Assembly (NCBI RefSeq): GCF_020639365.1 | Contig: NZ_JAINUL010000001.1 | Span: 2,655,519-2,719,518 of the forward strand | Direction of reading: 5' to 3' | DNA from: Streptomyces flavotricini | GTDB taxonomy: Bacteria; Actinomycetota; Actinomycetes; Streptomycetales; Streptomycetaceae | Length of the DNA: 64,000 nt | In this document: piece after piece, positions 1 through 7,548 of the stretch | Numbering within the stretch: the first letter of the stretch is position 1 | Layout: each line of letters starts with the position of its first letter | The notes under the pieces: generated by a model | The model's database searches: none | The model's input: the letters and a program-made list of their open reading frames with translations, nothing else | What the model was told of the DNA's origin: nothing | Made by a program: the position numbers and the translations under genes

Positions 1-192
1 GAGCAGCAGGTCGAATGGACCTGGTCGATGGTCCGTGAGGAGCTGCTGGAGCGGCTGCGCGCGAACCCGGCGGTCCGCGACCTGGCCCCCGGCCTGGAAG
101 CATCGGTCCGGGCGGGCGCGGTGACCCCCACCTCGGCGGCGGACCGGATCCTCGCGGCGTTCACGGACAAGGGCGGCCCCGCCGGCGTGTGA
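1..192 (+). CDS. meaB: MeaB-type GTPase, 3' end only
   Basis: Open from the first base of the window, so only the last 63 residues are visible. They include WTWSMVREELLERLRA near the start and TPTSAADRILAAF near the end. This looks like the C-terminal helix pair of the methylmalonyl-CoA mutase-associated GTPase (ArgK/MeaB, G3E family), which protects and reloads the B12-dependent mutase. The GTPase motifs lie outside the window, so the call rests on the tail alone. A strong hairpin follows 35 bases after the stop. It is a housekeeping gene and marks the chromosomal left flank of the biosynthetic cluster. Confidence 0.7.
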   Translation, partial: EQQVEWTWSMVREELLERLRANPAVRDLAPGLEASVRAGAVTPTSAADRILAAFTDKGGPAGV

Positions 193-226
193 GGCACGGG
201 GGGCGCCCCCGGTACGGCGAGGGAGA

Positions 227-252
227 GGTGCCGGGGACAGCGCCCCGGCACC
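227..252. terminator. Hairpin between meaB end and asparaginase end
   Basis: Perfect 10-bp inverted repeat (227-236 with 243-252; GGTGCCGGGG / CCCCGGCACC) with a 6-base loop. It lies between the converging 3' ends of the meaB fragment and the asparaginase gene, so it probably terminates both. There is no T-run, as is usual in Streptomyces. Confidence 0.7.
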
Positions 253-261
253 CTGCCCGGC

Positions 262-1263
262 TCAGACGGTGACCAGCGCCGGTCCGGCCGAATCCACACT
301 CCGCCGCAGGACGCGGACCCGGTCCGCGGCCTCCTCGGAGGCGAGCAGCGCCGACAGCACCGCGATCCGTGCCTGCGGCGCCCGCAGCGTCCCCGTCGGG
401 ACCGCCCCCGCCGCCACCAGGTCCACGGCTCCGCCGTGCGTGTAGATCTCCGTCACCGGCCCGGCGGCGACCCGCGTGGTCAGCGCCACCAGCACACCCC
501 GCGCCACGGCGTCCTTCACCGCGTCCACGATCTCCGGCGTCGCGTTCCCCGCGCCGGTGCCGACCAGTACGAGACCCCGCGCGCCCGCCGCGAGCGCCGC
601 GTTCAGGAGCACCGGGTCCCCGTCCGCGTGGTGCATCACGACGTCCACGCGCGGCGGCACCTGCGGCATCGCGGGCAGCGGCAGCGGCTCCGGGCGCTGC
701 GGAGACCGCAACATCGTGACCTTGCCGAAGCCGATCTTCCCGAGCAGTTCCTTCGAGGGGTCGGCGAAGGCGTCCAGCGCCACCGCCTGGGTCTTCACCG
801 TGCCGCGGGCCGCGTGCACCCGGCCGGCGAACGTGATGAGGACGCCGAGCCCCCGCGTACTCGCCGCGGTGAGCAGCGCGTCGTACAGGTTGCCCGGTCC
901 GTCCCCGTCCGCGGTGCCCATCGGCCGCTGCGCGCCCGTGAACACCACGGTGCGCGGGTCGTGGTGGTGCAGGTCGACGAGGAACGCCGACTCCTCCAGG
1001 GTGTCGGTGCCGTGGGTGACGACGATGCCGTCCACGCCCGGGTCGGCCAGCACCTCGTGCACGGTGCGCAGCAGGGTGAGCTGGTGGGCGGTGGTCAGCC
1101 GGGGGCTGTTCACGCTGAACAGGTCCACCACCTCGACGGTGATGTCCTCGGGCAGCGGCGCGGTGGCCATGACCTCGCGCCCGTCGGCATCGGCCGCGAA
1201 GCCGGAACCCTGCCAGCGGCTGGCTATCGTGCCGCCGGTGCTGATGACGACGATCCGTCCCAT
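262..1263 (-). CDS. L-asparaginase (type I/II fold)
   Basis: Predicted to hydrolyse L-asparagine to aspartate and ammonia in the cytoplasm, since no signal peptide is visible. The two hallmark threonine loops are present: STGGTIAS at the N-terminus and VTHGTDTLEESA around residue 85. Length (333 aa) matches bacterial asparaginases. I chose the ATG at 1263 because a GAGGG ribosome site sits about 8 bases upstream. A GTG two codons earlier (1269) would place that site almost on the start. The gene diverges from an Lrp/AsnC regulator 132 bp away, which suggests the regulator responds to asparagine or another amino acid and controls this gene (inference). Confidence 0.9.
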   Translation of the reverse strand: MGRIVVISTGGTIASRWQGSGFAADADGREVMATAPLPEDITVEVVDLFSVNSPRLTTAHQLTLLRTVHEVLADPGVDGIVVTHGTDTLEESAFLVDLHHHDPRTVVFTGAQRPMGTADGDGPGNLYDALLTAASTRGLGVLITFAGRVHAARGTVKTQAVALDAFADPSKELLGKIGFGKVTMLRSPQRPEPLPLPAMPQVPPRVDVVMHHADGDPVLLNAALAAGARGLVLVGTGAGNATPEIVDAVKDAVARGVLVALTTRVAAGPVTEIYTHGGAVDLVAAGAVPTGTLRAPQARIAVLSALLASEEAADRVRVLRRSVDSAGPALVTV

Positions 1264-1395
1264 GGCCACCCTCTCTCACGTACGGGTGATACCTCGTACA
1301 TCCGTCCTATCGAAAGCAATGATAGTGAGATCTACGCGCAATACGATTGCCAGTTCAGGCCCACTAGGCGGATGACTCCGGTCAATAATTGCCCC
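1264..1395. promoter_or_regulatory. Divergent promoter region, asparaginase / Lrp-AsnC
   Basis: This 132-bp AT-richer gap separates two divergently transcribed genes and must carry both promoters. It contains AT-rich stretches (around 1312-1350 and 1381-1390) suitable for -10 elements and a GTAC...GTAC dyad near 1273-1296. No single operator can be assigned by eye. Lrp/AsnC proteins commonly bind such shared regions and regulate themselves and the neighbour. Confidence 0.45.
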
Positions 1396-1845
1396 ATGGA
1401 CGCCATTGACCGTGAAATCTTGCGCGAGCTCCAGGCCGACGGCCGCCTCAGCAACCAGGAGCTGGCCCAGCGTGTCGGCTTGACCCCCTCCCCCTGCATG
1501 CGGCGGGTACGCCAGCTCGAACAGGACGGGGTGATCCAGGGCTACCGCGCGGTGATCGCCCCCGAGGCGGTCGGCCGGGGCTTCGAGGTGCTGGTCTCGG
1601 TCGAGGTGCGCCGCGACCGCGCCGCCGTCGAGGCCTTCGAGGCGGCCCTCCAGGACATCCCCGACGTCATCGAGGCGTACCGCCTCTTCGGCAGCCCCGG
1701 CTGCCTCCTGCGCATCGCGGTGGAGGACCTCCGCGCCTACGAGCGCCTCTGGATCGAGAAACTGACGGCCCTCTCCGGCGTCACCGAGGTCAACTCGCAG
1801 ATCATCATGAAGCGCATCAAGGAACCGACGGGCCTGCCGGTCTAG
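1396..1845 (+). CDS. Lrp/AsnC-family transcriptional regulator
   Basis: 149-residue protein of the feast/famine family. The N-terminal winged helix-turn-helix is clear (AIDREILRELQADGRLS, then NQELAQRVGLTPSPCMRRVR), followed by a RAM ligand-binding domain with the usual V.EAYRLFGSPGCLLR pattern around residues 92-107. Length is typical. It lies divergent to the asparaginase and is probably autoregulatory, with an amino acid as effector. It also borders the NRPS operon, separated from it by two strong hairpins. There is no positive evidence that it controls the cluster, but it is the only DNA-binding protein near it. Confidence 0.9.
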   Translation: MDAIDREILRELQADGRLSNQELAQRVGLTPSPCMRRVRQLEQDGVIQGYRAVIAPEAVGRGFEVLVSVEVRRDRAAVEAFEAALQDIPDVIEAYRLFGSPGCLLRIAVEDLRAYERLWIEKLTALSGVTEVNSQIIMKRIKEPTGLPV

Positions 1846-1908
1846 GCCGTGTCCTTCGGGTCAGGGTGGATCGTCCGGGCCCGTCCTGATCCCCACGAAA
1901 CGGCCTGG

Positions 1909-1968
1909 CCGCCGGCCGATGAAGCCGGCCGGCGGACGGTGTCCCGGACCCCCCGATCCGGGACACCG
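1909..1968. terminator. Tandem hairpins closing the NRPS operon and the AsnC gene
   Basis: Two perfect stems lie side by side. The first is a 9-bp stem at 1909-1917/1927-1935 (CCGCCGGCC / GGCCGGCGG). The second is a 12-bp stem at 1937-1948/1957-1968 (CGGTGTCCCGGA / TCCGGGACACCG) with an 8-base loop. They sit exactly between the converging stops of the Lrp/AsnC gene (1845) and the last gene of the minus-strand biosynthetic operon (2002). A bidirectional transcription barrier is the likely role. Confidence 0.8.
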
Positions 1969-2001
1969 CCGTTCCCCTTCCCCCGTCGCGTCCTCGCCGG
2001 C

Positions 2002-2745
2002 TCACGCCAGCAAGGACAGCACCGTGTCGCGGGTGGCCGCGTCGGCCAGCAGGCCCGCACGGTCCCGCGCCGTTCGCACGACCCGCGTGGCGCGGGCCCC
2101 CGGCCACTCCCCCTGGAACGGGTTCCCGGCCGACACGATGTTCACCACGTCCCCGCCCCAGGCGGGAGCCGACCCGTGGTAGGCGGCGATCTGGTGCGTC
2201 AGCAGGTCCAGGTACACCCGTACGATCTGCTCGGCGGCCAGGTCCACCTCCTCCTCGTCGAAGAGGTCCTCCGCGAGGGAGTTCCGCGTGTACCGGGTCA
2301 TCTCCTCCCGCATGGCCCGCACGAGCTCTTCGGGAGTGCCGATGAGGGAGGCGACGTCCGTCCGTGAACCGCTCTCCTCGAACGCCGAGGCGTCGATCTG
2401 CTTGAGGACGGTCGCGTAGTCGTCGGTGATGTCCTGCGCGGTCAGCGGCGCCGCGTCGAAGAAGACGAGCGGGGGCGCCTGCCTCCCCGCCTCCACCATG
2501 TGGCGCGCCAGTTCCTGCGCCAGCGGGGCCGAGGCGCAGTAGGCGAGTATCGCGGCGGTCTCCCGCTCGGCGAGACCGTGTGCGCGCAAGAGCTCCTGCG
2601 CGTACTCACGACCGGTCAGCGCGTCGGGAAGCGGGGCGGTGAGCAGGTGCGCCACTTCGTATCCGTGTGCTTCGAGGCCGAGGTCGGCGATCTTCGCCTC
2701 CGCGCGGCGCCCCGGGTAGTCCAGGGCCAGCAGCGTTCGTACCAC
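2002..2745 (-). CDS. Alpha/beta-hydrolase-like protein with Cys in the nucleophile elbow (possible aminoacyl shuttle)
   Basis: About 247 aa, starting at GTG 2745, which has AGGA about 9 bases upstream. It is last in the operon, 17 bp after the DDAH-PCP gene. The segment AAILAYCASAPLAQELA followed by PPLVFFDAAP aligns with the nucleophile elbow and following strand of type II thioesterases. However, the expected G-x-S-x-G reads A-Y-C-A-S, so Cys replaces Ser. The C-terminal region where the catalytic His of thioesterases normally sits (around TARDRAGLL) has Arg. It is therefore unlikely to be an ordinary editing thioesterase. Cys-nucleophile alpha/beta-hydrolase acyltransferases such as SyrC and CmaE move aminoacyl groups between carrier proteins, and this is the most attractive role given the neighbours. 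I did not recognise a closer named family. Confidence 0.6.
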   Translation of the reverse strand: MVRTLLALDYPGRRAEAKIADLGLEAHGYEVAHLLTAPLPDALTGREYAQELLRAHGLAERETAAILAYCASAPLAQELARHMVEAGRQAPPLVFFDAAPLTAQDITDDYATVLKQIDASAFEESGSRTDVASLIGTPEELVRAMREEMTRYTRNSLAEDLFDEEEVDLAAEQIVRVYLDLLTHQIAAYHGSAPAWGGDVVNIVSAGNPFQGEWPGARATRVVRTARDRAGLLADAATRDTVLSLLA

Positions 2746-2762
2746 TTCGGCGTCCTTCCGGG

Positions 2763-3908
2763 TCAGGGCTGGGCGGGGGCCTGGGCGGACCGCACCATGA
2801 GGTCGATCTGTTCGGCGAGGTCCTTCAGCACGGGGTGGTCGAGCACGACCTGGACGGTCAGGCCGATGTCCCACGTCTTGCGCGCCCGCAGGACGACCCT
2901 GGTCACGAGCAGCGAATCCCCGCCGGCGCCGAAGAAGTCCCGCTCCCGGTCCTCCTGGGCGGAGCCCAGGACCTCCGCCCAGATGGCGGCCAGCGCACGC
3001 TCCGTCGCGGTCCGCGGCGCGCGGGACCGCGCGTCCGGGGAGCCGCCCGGGACGGGCCGGGAACGCAGTTCCAGGGTGCAGCACTTGGCGCTGCCGCCGG
3101 CCTTGAGCAGCTCGGAGAGGTCGACCCCGATCGGGTTGAAACCGCGCTGCCTGAGCTGCTCGGCGAGACCGGTCGCGGCCTCCGGCATGATCACGTTGTA
3201 GCCGTCGCTGAAGGCGTTGAGGCCGAAGACCGCCGCGTCCTCGGGGGAGGCCAGGACCGCGTCGGGGAAGAGCTCCTCCAGGACGGCCCGGCTGCCCGGC
3301 GAGAAGGCCTCCGGGTAGTACATGATCTCGGTGTCCGAGAGCACCGCGAGCGCGGTGTCCAGGTGGTAGTGCTCGGGATTGACCAGGGTCAGGCCCGTGA
3401 CCGGAACACCGAAGAACTCCTGCGCCTCGGCGTGGGAACGCGGGTCCGTGCGGAAGCCGGTTCCCGCCAGGAGGCGTCGGCCGACCAGGAGGTAGTCGCC
3501 CTCGCCCTCGTTGATGAACTCCGGCCACAGGACCTGGTCGAAGCCCTGCTCGTGGAGCCAGGAGAGGTAGGCGGGACCCTCGGCGGTCCGCTCGGCGTGC
3601 CGGAAGCGGGCACCGAGGACCTTGCCGTCCACCACGGTCGCGCCGTTGGCGGCGAAGACCATGTCGGGCAGGCCCGCGAGGGGGTCGATCACGTCCACGG
3701 TGTGGCCGAGCGAGCGGTAGAGCTCGTACAGCTTCTCCCACTGGGCGAGGGCCAGGCCGGCGTCGCACGGCTTGTCGGGGTGCATCCACGGGTTGATGGA
3801 GTACACCACGTCGAAGTGCTCGGGCCGGCACATCAGCAGGCGGCGTGGGGTGGCCACGCGCCGGCTGGCGTACTGCTGGGCCGGGAGGATCGCATCGGTG
3901 ATGGGCAC
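2763..3908 (-). CDS. DDAH/guanidino-modifying hydrolase fused to a peptidyl carrier domain
   Basis: 381 aa from GTG 3908 (AGGAG seven bases upstream). Residues 1-280 are a dimethylargininase/arginine-deiminase-type domain. Visible motifs are VFAANGAT near 85-92, a His motif HYHLDTAL (His182), FGLNAFSDG, and the catalytic-Cys segment KAGGSAKCCTLEL near 269-281. After a short Pro/Arg-rich linker, residues ~295-372 form a carrier domain with the phosphopantetheine site FFGAGGDSL (Ser332). I know of no standard enzyme with this fusion. The DDAH domain normally converts N-methylarginines or arginine to citrulline; related guanidine-modifying enzymes can give ornithine. Two readings are possible: it acts on a carrier-bound amino acid, or it supplies ornithine for the hydroxylase while the PCP serves as a loading depot. 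Separated by 96 bp from the stand-alone adenylation gene. Confidence 0.85.
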   Translation of the reverse strand: MPITDAILPAQQYASRRVATPRRLLMCRPEHFDVVYSINPWMHPDKPCDAGLALAQWEKLYELYRSLGHTVDVIDPLAGLPDMVFAANGATVVDGKVLGARFRHAERTAEGPAYLSWLHEQGFDQVLWPEFINEGEGDYLLVGRRLLAGTGFRTDPRSHAEAQEFFGVPVTGLTLVNPEHYHLDTALAVLSDTEIMYYPEAFSPGSRAVLEELFPDAVLASPEDAAVFGLNAFSDGYNVIMPEAATGLAEQLRQRGFNPIGVDLSELLKAGGSAKCCTLELRSRPVPGGSPDARSRAPRTATERALAAIWAEVLGSAQEDRERDFFGAGGDSLLVTRVVLRARKTWDIGLTVQVVLDHPVLKDLAEQIDLMVRSAQAPAQP

Positions 3909-4004
3909 GGACTTGCTCCTACGGGGAGTGAGGGGATGGTGCTCGATGTACGGGGACGGCCGCTGCGGCCTGTTCACGGTGCGGCGTCGGGGAGGCGACG
4001 AGGG

Positions 4005-5585
4005 CTACGGAGCGCTCGCGAGGAGTTCCCTGCCGATCCGCTGCCGGTCGATCTTCCCGCTCGCGGTCCGCGGCAGTGCCTCGACCACGGTGATCGACAC
4101 CGGCACGGCGGGGGCGGGGAGCACCTCGGCGAGGCGGCGCAGGAGCTCGTCGGTGTCGGTCGGTGCCGCGTCCTCTTCCACGGTGATCACGGCTCGGAGG
4201 GTGCGGGAGCCCTGGGCCGCTTCGACGGCGACGCAGGCGGCCTCGACCACGCCGGACTGCTCGAGCAGCCAGACGTCGACCTCCAGCAGGTTGACGCGGA
4301 AACCGCGGATCTTGACGTCGTGGTCGCGCCTGCTCAGGAACTGCACCACGCCGTCGTCGAGCCGGACCAGGTCGCCGGTGCGGAACACCCGGGTGTGGCC
4401 CTGGGGCGACGGGTCGACGGTGACGAAGCGCTCCGCATTGAGCTGCTCCTGGTTGAGATAGCCGAGCGACACCGGCAGGCCCGCCACGAGCAGTTCGCCC
4501 ACTTCGGGCTCCGCCGGGTCCACGGGATCGATCAGGAGCTCGCACCCCGGCAGGGGGATGCCGATCGGCGGCAGCGCCGGCCAGGTCGAGGCCGGTCCTG
4601 TGAGCGTGTGGGCCGTGACCATCGCCGATTCGCTCTGGCCGTAGTGGTTGTTGAGCCGGCATGCCGGCAGGCGCTCGAAGAATTCGCGGATCGGGCCGGT
4701 GCAGACGAACTGCTCGCCGGCGGTGTTGATCTCCTGGAGGGCCATGTGGTCCAGGGAGTCCTCCGCCGAGGCCGCCACGGCGAGCATGTTGAGGGCGAGG
4801 TACGGCAGGAAGAGCCGCTCGATCCTGTTCTCGCCGAGCCAGTCGAGCAGCGAGAAGGCGTCCCGCCGCAGCTTCTCGGGCACGATGACGAGGGTGCCTC
4901 CCCCGCAGAGCGTGCCCAGCACCTCCTGGAAGCAGACGTCGAAGTTGAGGGGTGCGAACTGTCCGGTGCGCAGGTCGCGGCGGACCGAGTGAGAGGTCTG
5001 CCAGGCCGCCATGCCGTCGAGGCAACTGTGCGGGATGCTCACGCCCTTCGGCCATCCGGTGGTGCCGGAGGTGTAGATGACGTAGACGGGGAGGTCGGGG
5101 TGGCACGCGACCGGCTGCCACCGGGTGTCCACCGCCACCGATTCCGGCTCCGGGATCCGCAGCAGTGCCGCCGAGGTCTCGAACCCGGGCTCGTCCCCGG
5201 TGTACAGCAGCACCTTGGCTTCGCTGTCGTTCAGCATGTGGGCGAGACGCTTGACCGGGTACTCGGGGTCGAGCGGGACGTAGGTGGCCCCGATCGCGAC
5301 CGTTCCGAGGAAGGCCGCGACCACGGCGGCGCTGCGGGGCCCGGTGACGGCGACCCGGTCGTGCGGCCCGATCCCCGAAGCGGTGAGCAGTGCGGCCACC
5401 GTTCCCGCCCAGTCCCGCAGCCGGGCGTAGGTGAGCTCGGTCTCCCCGTCGACGACCGCCACCGCGTCGGGCCGTTCGGAGACGACCTCCAGGAAGGAGT
5501 CGATCAGGCAGTTCGGGGTGGCGGGGCCACCCCACAGGTTCAAGAGCACGGGGCTCACGGCGCCTTTCGGGGTATCAAGCGGCAT
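4005..5585 (-). CDS. Stand-alone adenylation enzyme, proline-like (candidate piperazate) code
   Basis: 526-residue free-standing NRPS adenylation domain that forms an aminoacyl-AMP and thioesterifies a carrier protein supplied in trans. All core motifs are intact: A3 IYTSGTTGWPKG (170-181), NNHYGQSE (A5), FRTGDLVR (401-408), KIRGFRVNLLEVD (A8) and PRTASGKIDR with catalytic Lys511 (A10). Reading specificity residues by alignment to GrsA (216, 217, 220, 259, 287, 289, 314, 322, 323, 511) gives D-V-Q-F-N-A-H-M-V-K. This is close to the proline code DVQLIAHVVK, so a cyclic secondary amine is expected. It overlaps the 3' end of the piperazate synthase gene by 11 bp, which suggests translational coupling. 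Piperazate is therefore the favoured substrate (inference), to be delivered to the NRPS modules with dead adenylation domains. Confidence 0.88.
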   Translation of the reverse strand: MPLDTPKGAVSPVLLNLWGGPATPNCLIDSFLEVVSERPDAVAVVDGETELTYARLRDWAGTVAALLTASGIGPHDRVAVTGPRSAAVVAAFLGTVAIGATYVPLDPEYPVKRLAHMLNDSEAKVLLYTGDEPGFETSAALLRIPEPESVAVDTRWQPVACHPDLPVYVIYTSGTTGWPKGVSIPHSCLDGMAAWQTSHSVRRDLRTGQFAPLNFDVCFQEVLGTLCGGGTLVIVPEKLRRDAFSLLDWLGENRIERLFLPYLALNMLAVAASAEDSLDHMALQEINTAGEQFVCTGPIREFFERLPACRLNNHYGQSESAMVTAHTLTGPASTWPALPPIGIPLPGCELLIDPVDPAEPEVGELLVAGLPVSLGYLNQEQLNAERFVTVDPSPQGHTRVFRTGDLVRLDDGVVQFLSRRDHDVKIRGFRVNLLEVDVWLLEQSGVVEAACVAVEAAQGSRTLRAVITVEEDAAPTDTDELLRRLAEVLPAPAVPVSITVVEALPRTASGKIDRQRIGRELLASAP

Positions 5586-6231
5586 GGTCTTCGTCGAGGT
5601 AGAACTCGCGCATCAGGTGTCCGAGGTCGCGGCTGGGTCCGGCGTCGGCGGTGCTGAGCCGCTCGGAGACCCGGCTGCGGACCTCCGGGTCCTTCTCCTG
5701 GCTGAGCTTGAACATGCCGTCGGCGGACTCCACCTCGAAGCGGAAGGCACCGACCGCCGTGCCGATCCGGGCGAAGTAGTCGAGCGAGCCGTCCATCTGC
5801 CAGCCGTCGCCGTGAGCCGACTCGTACGCGTCGACCGTCAGCTGCACGACGTCGAGGGTCTCCTCCATGGTCCGCAGCAGCCGCAGCCTGCCCTGCACGT
5901 GCACCGAGACGAAGTTCCAGGTCGGCGCCGCCGGCGTGGTCCGGTAGAGCGTGGGGGTGACGTATCCGTGCGGCCCGGTGAAGACGAGCTGGGCGCTCGC
6001 ACCGTCGGTCAGGGAGTCCCAGTGGGAGTTGGCCCTGTTCATGTGCCCCAGCAGCGTGGCTCCCTCGGGGCCTCCGGTGCCCGCGGCGTCCTCGGGCGAG
6101 AAGATCACCGGGAGGTGCGTGGCGTACGGCATCCGCTCCCCGTTGGTGATCATGGTGGCCAGGGGGTAGCGCTGGATGATGCGGCGGAGCCAGCCGCGGT
6201 CTTCGGGCTGATAGATGGGCGGTACGTACAT
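5575..6231 (-). CDS. ktzT: Piperazate synthase, KtzT type (PaiB fold)
   Basis: 218 aa, ATG at 6231. General annotation would call it an FMN-binding negative transcriptional regulator of the PaiB family. Visible features are the start MYVPPIYQPED, the LATMITNGERMPYATHLPV strand pair, and the signature GHMNRANSHW near 85-94. KtzT of the kutzneride pathway belongs to this fold and is a heme enzyme. It joins the two nitrogens of N5-hydroxy-L-ornithine to give L-piperazate. Here the gene lies 2 bp downstream of an ornithine N5-hydroxylase inside an NRPS operon, which is the diagnostic KtzI-KtzT pairing. A true PaiB regulator would not be expected here. Assignment as piperazate synthase rests on context plus family. 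Confidence 0.87.
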   Translation of the reverse strand: MYVPPIYQPEDRGWLRRIIQRYPLATMITNGERMPYATHLPVIFSPEDAAGTGGPEGATLLGHMNRANSHWDSLTDGASAQLVFTGPHGYVTPTLYRTTPAAPTWNFVSVHVQGRLRLLRTMEETLDVVQLTVDAYESAHGDGWQMDGSLDYFARIGTAVGAFRFEVESADGMFKLSQEKDPEVRSRVSERLSTADAGPSRDLGHLMREFYLDEDHAA

Positions 6232-6233
6232 CG

Positions 6234-7526
6234 TTATCCCTTGAGGATGGAAGCGGCGATCTCTCCGGACCGGACCGCGGTGTTGGACAGGAGGCCGGCG
6301 GCGAGGCCGTGGGAGTGCTCCGTGCTCGCGCCCTGGAGGTAGATCCCGCACCGGACCGCGTCCGAGGTCGTGACGCGGTAGTCCCGCCCCACCACCAGCC
6401 GTCCCTCCCCGTCCCGCTTGCAGTCGGCGAGGAGCTCCCGGAAGAGCGGCAGCGGGTCGCTCGGCCGGTAGCCGGTGGCGTAGACGACCACGTCCGCGTC
6501 GATGACCCGGGAAGAGTCGCCCGCGAGCGAGTCGACGGTCACGCGCACGCCGTCCGCGTGTTCCTCCGCGGCGGTGGCCCGCGCGGCGTTGAGCATCTTG
6601 AACCGCTGGGTCCCCAGGACCTTCTCCTGGTAGATCCGGCGGTAGAGCTCCTGCGACAGGTCGAGGTCGACCACGGAGTAGTTGGTGTTGCTGTGGTAGC
6701 CGATCAGCGTCTGCTTCACGTCCTGGGGCGCGGAGTAGAACTGGCCGACGGCGTCCGGGTCGAAGATGCCGTTCACGAACGGGCTGTCGTCGGCGACGCT
6801 GTACCCGTAGCGCGAGAGCACCGCGTTGACCTCGGCACCCGGGAAGGTGCGGTGCAGGTAGTCGGCGGCCTCGGCGGCGCTCTGGCCGGAGCCGACGACG
6901 ACGACGGTGCGGGGCGCACGGGTCAGGGCGGCGGTGCGGTGCAGCAGCCGGGAGCTGTGCCAGATGCGGTCGCTCTCCTCGACTCCGGCCGGCATCCGGG
7001 GCGAGAGACCCGCGCCGATCACCACGTTGCGGGCGCGGCTCACGACGGTCGGAGCGGCGCCGGGAGAGGTGCGGGCGAGGATGTCGAGGTATTCCACCGC
7101 ACCGTTCTCGACCACCGGTCGGATTCCGGTGATGTCCGATGCGTACGAGACCACCGAGGCGAACTGTTCGGCGACCCATTCCAGGTAGTCGTGGAACTCG
7201 ACCCGGAGCGGGAACAGCGTCTTGCTGTTGATGAACTCGGCCATCCGCCCCTTCGCCTTGAGGTAGGAGACGAAGGTGTAGGCGCTGGCGGGATTGCGCA
7301 TCGTCGCCAGGTCCTTCAGGAAGGAGACCTGCATGGTCGCACCTTCCATCAGCATGCCGCGGTGCCAGCCGAACTCCTCTTGCCGCTCGAAGAACCGCAT
7401 GCCGACGCCCGGGTTTCCCGAAGCCGGGCCGGCCGATTCCTCCAGGGCGATCGCCAGTGCGAGGTTCGAAGGGCCGAACCCGACCCCTACTACATCCTCC
7501 GTGAGCGGTCCTGACCGTGCAGTCAT
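6234..7526 (-). CDS. ktzI: L-ornithine N5-hydroxylase, KtzI type
   Basis: 430-residue flavin N-hydroxylating monooxygenase (IucD/SidA/PvdA family). It uses FAD, NADPH and O2 to turn L-ornithine into N5-hydroxyornithine. Visible motifs are the FAD Rossmann loop VGFGPSNLALAI (about 14-25), FHDYLEWVA, the NADPH loop VVGSGQSAAEAA near 212, and the C-terminal ATGYRPSD. Length is usual. In siderophore clusters the product is acylated, but the next gene is a KtzT homologue, so here it most likely feeds piperazate. The ornithine source could be primary metabolism or the DDAH-like protein of this operon. Confidence 0.93.
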   Translation of the reverse strand: MTARSGPLTEDVVGVGFGPSNLALAIALEESAGPASGNPGVGMRFFERQEEFGWHRGMLMEGATMQVSFLKDLATMRNPASAYTFVSYLKAKGRMAEFINSKTLFPLRVEFHDYLEWVAEQFASVVSYASDITGIRPVVENGAVEYLDILARTSPGAAPTVVSRARNVVIGAGLSPRMPAGVEESDRIWHSSRLLHRTAALTRAPRTVVVVGSGQSAAEAADYLHRTFPGAEVNAVLSRYGYSVADDSPFVNGIFDPDAVGQFYSAPQDVKQTLIGYHSNTNYSVVDLDLSQELYRRIYQEKVLGTQRFKMLNAARATAAEEHADGVRVTVDSLAGDSSRVIDADVVVYATGYRPSDPLPLFRELLADCKRDGEGRLVVGRDYRVTTSDAVRCGIYLQGASTEHSHGLAAGLLSNTAVRSGEIAASILKG

Positions 7527-7548
7527 GCCGTGGACTTCCTTCCCTTTT

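Noticed and set aside
5575-7526. Reading the hydroxylase plus NRPS as a hydroxamate siderophore cluster
   Set aside because: There is no siderophore transporter, reductase or iron box. The KtzT-type gene directly after the hydroxylase points to piperazate. The formyltransferase keeps a small residual possibility open.
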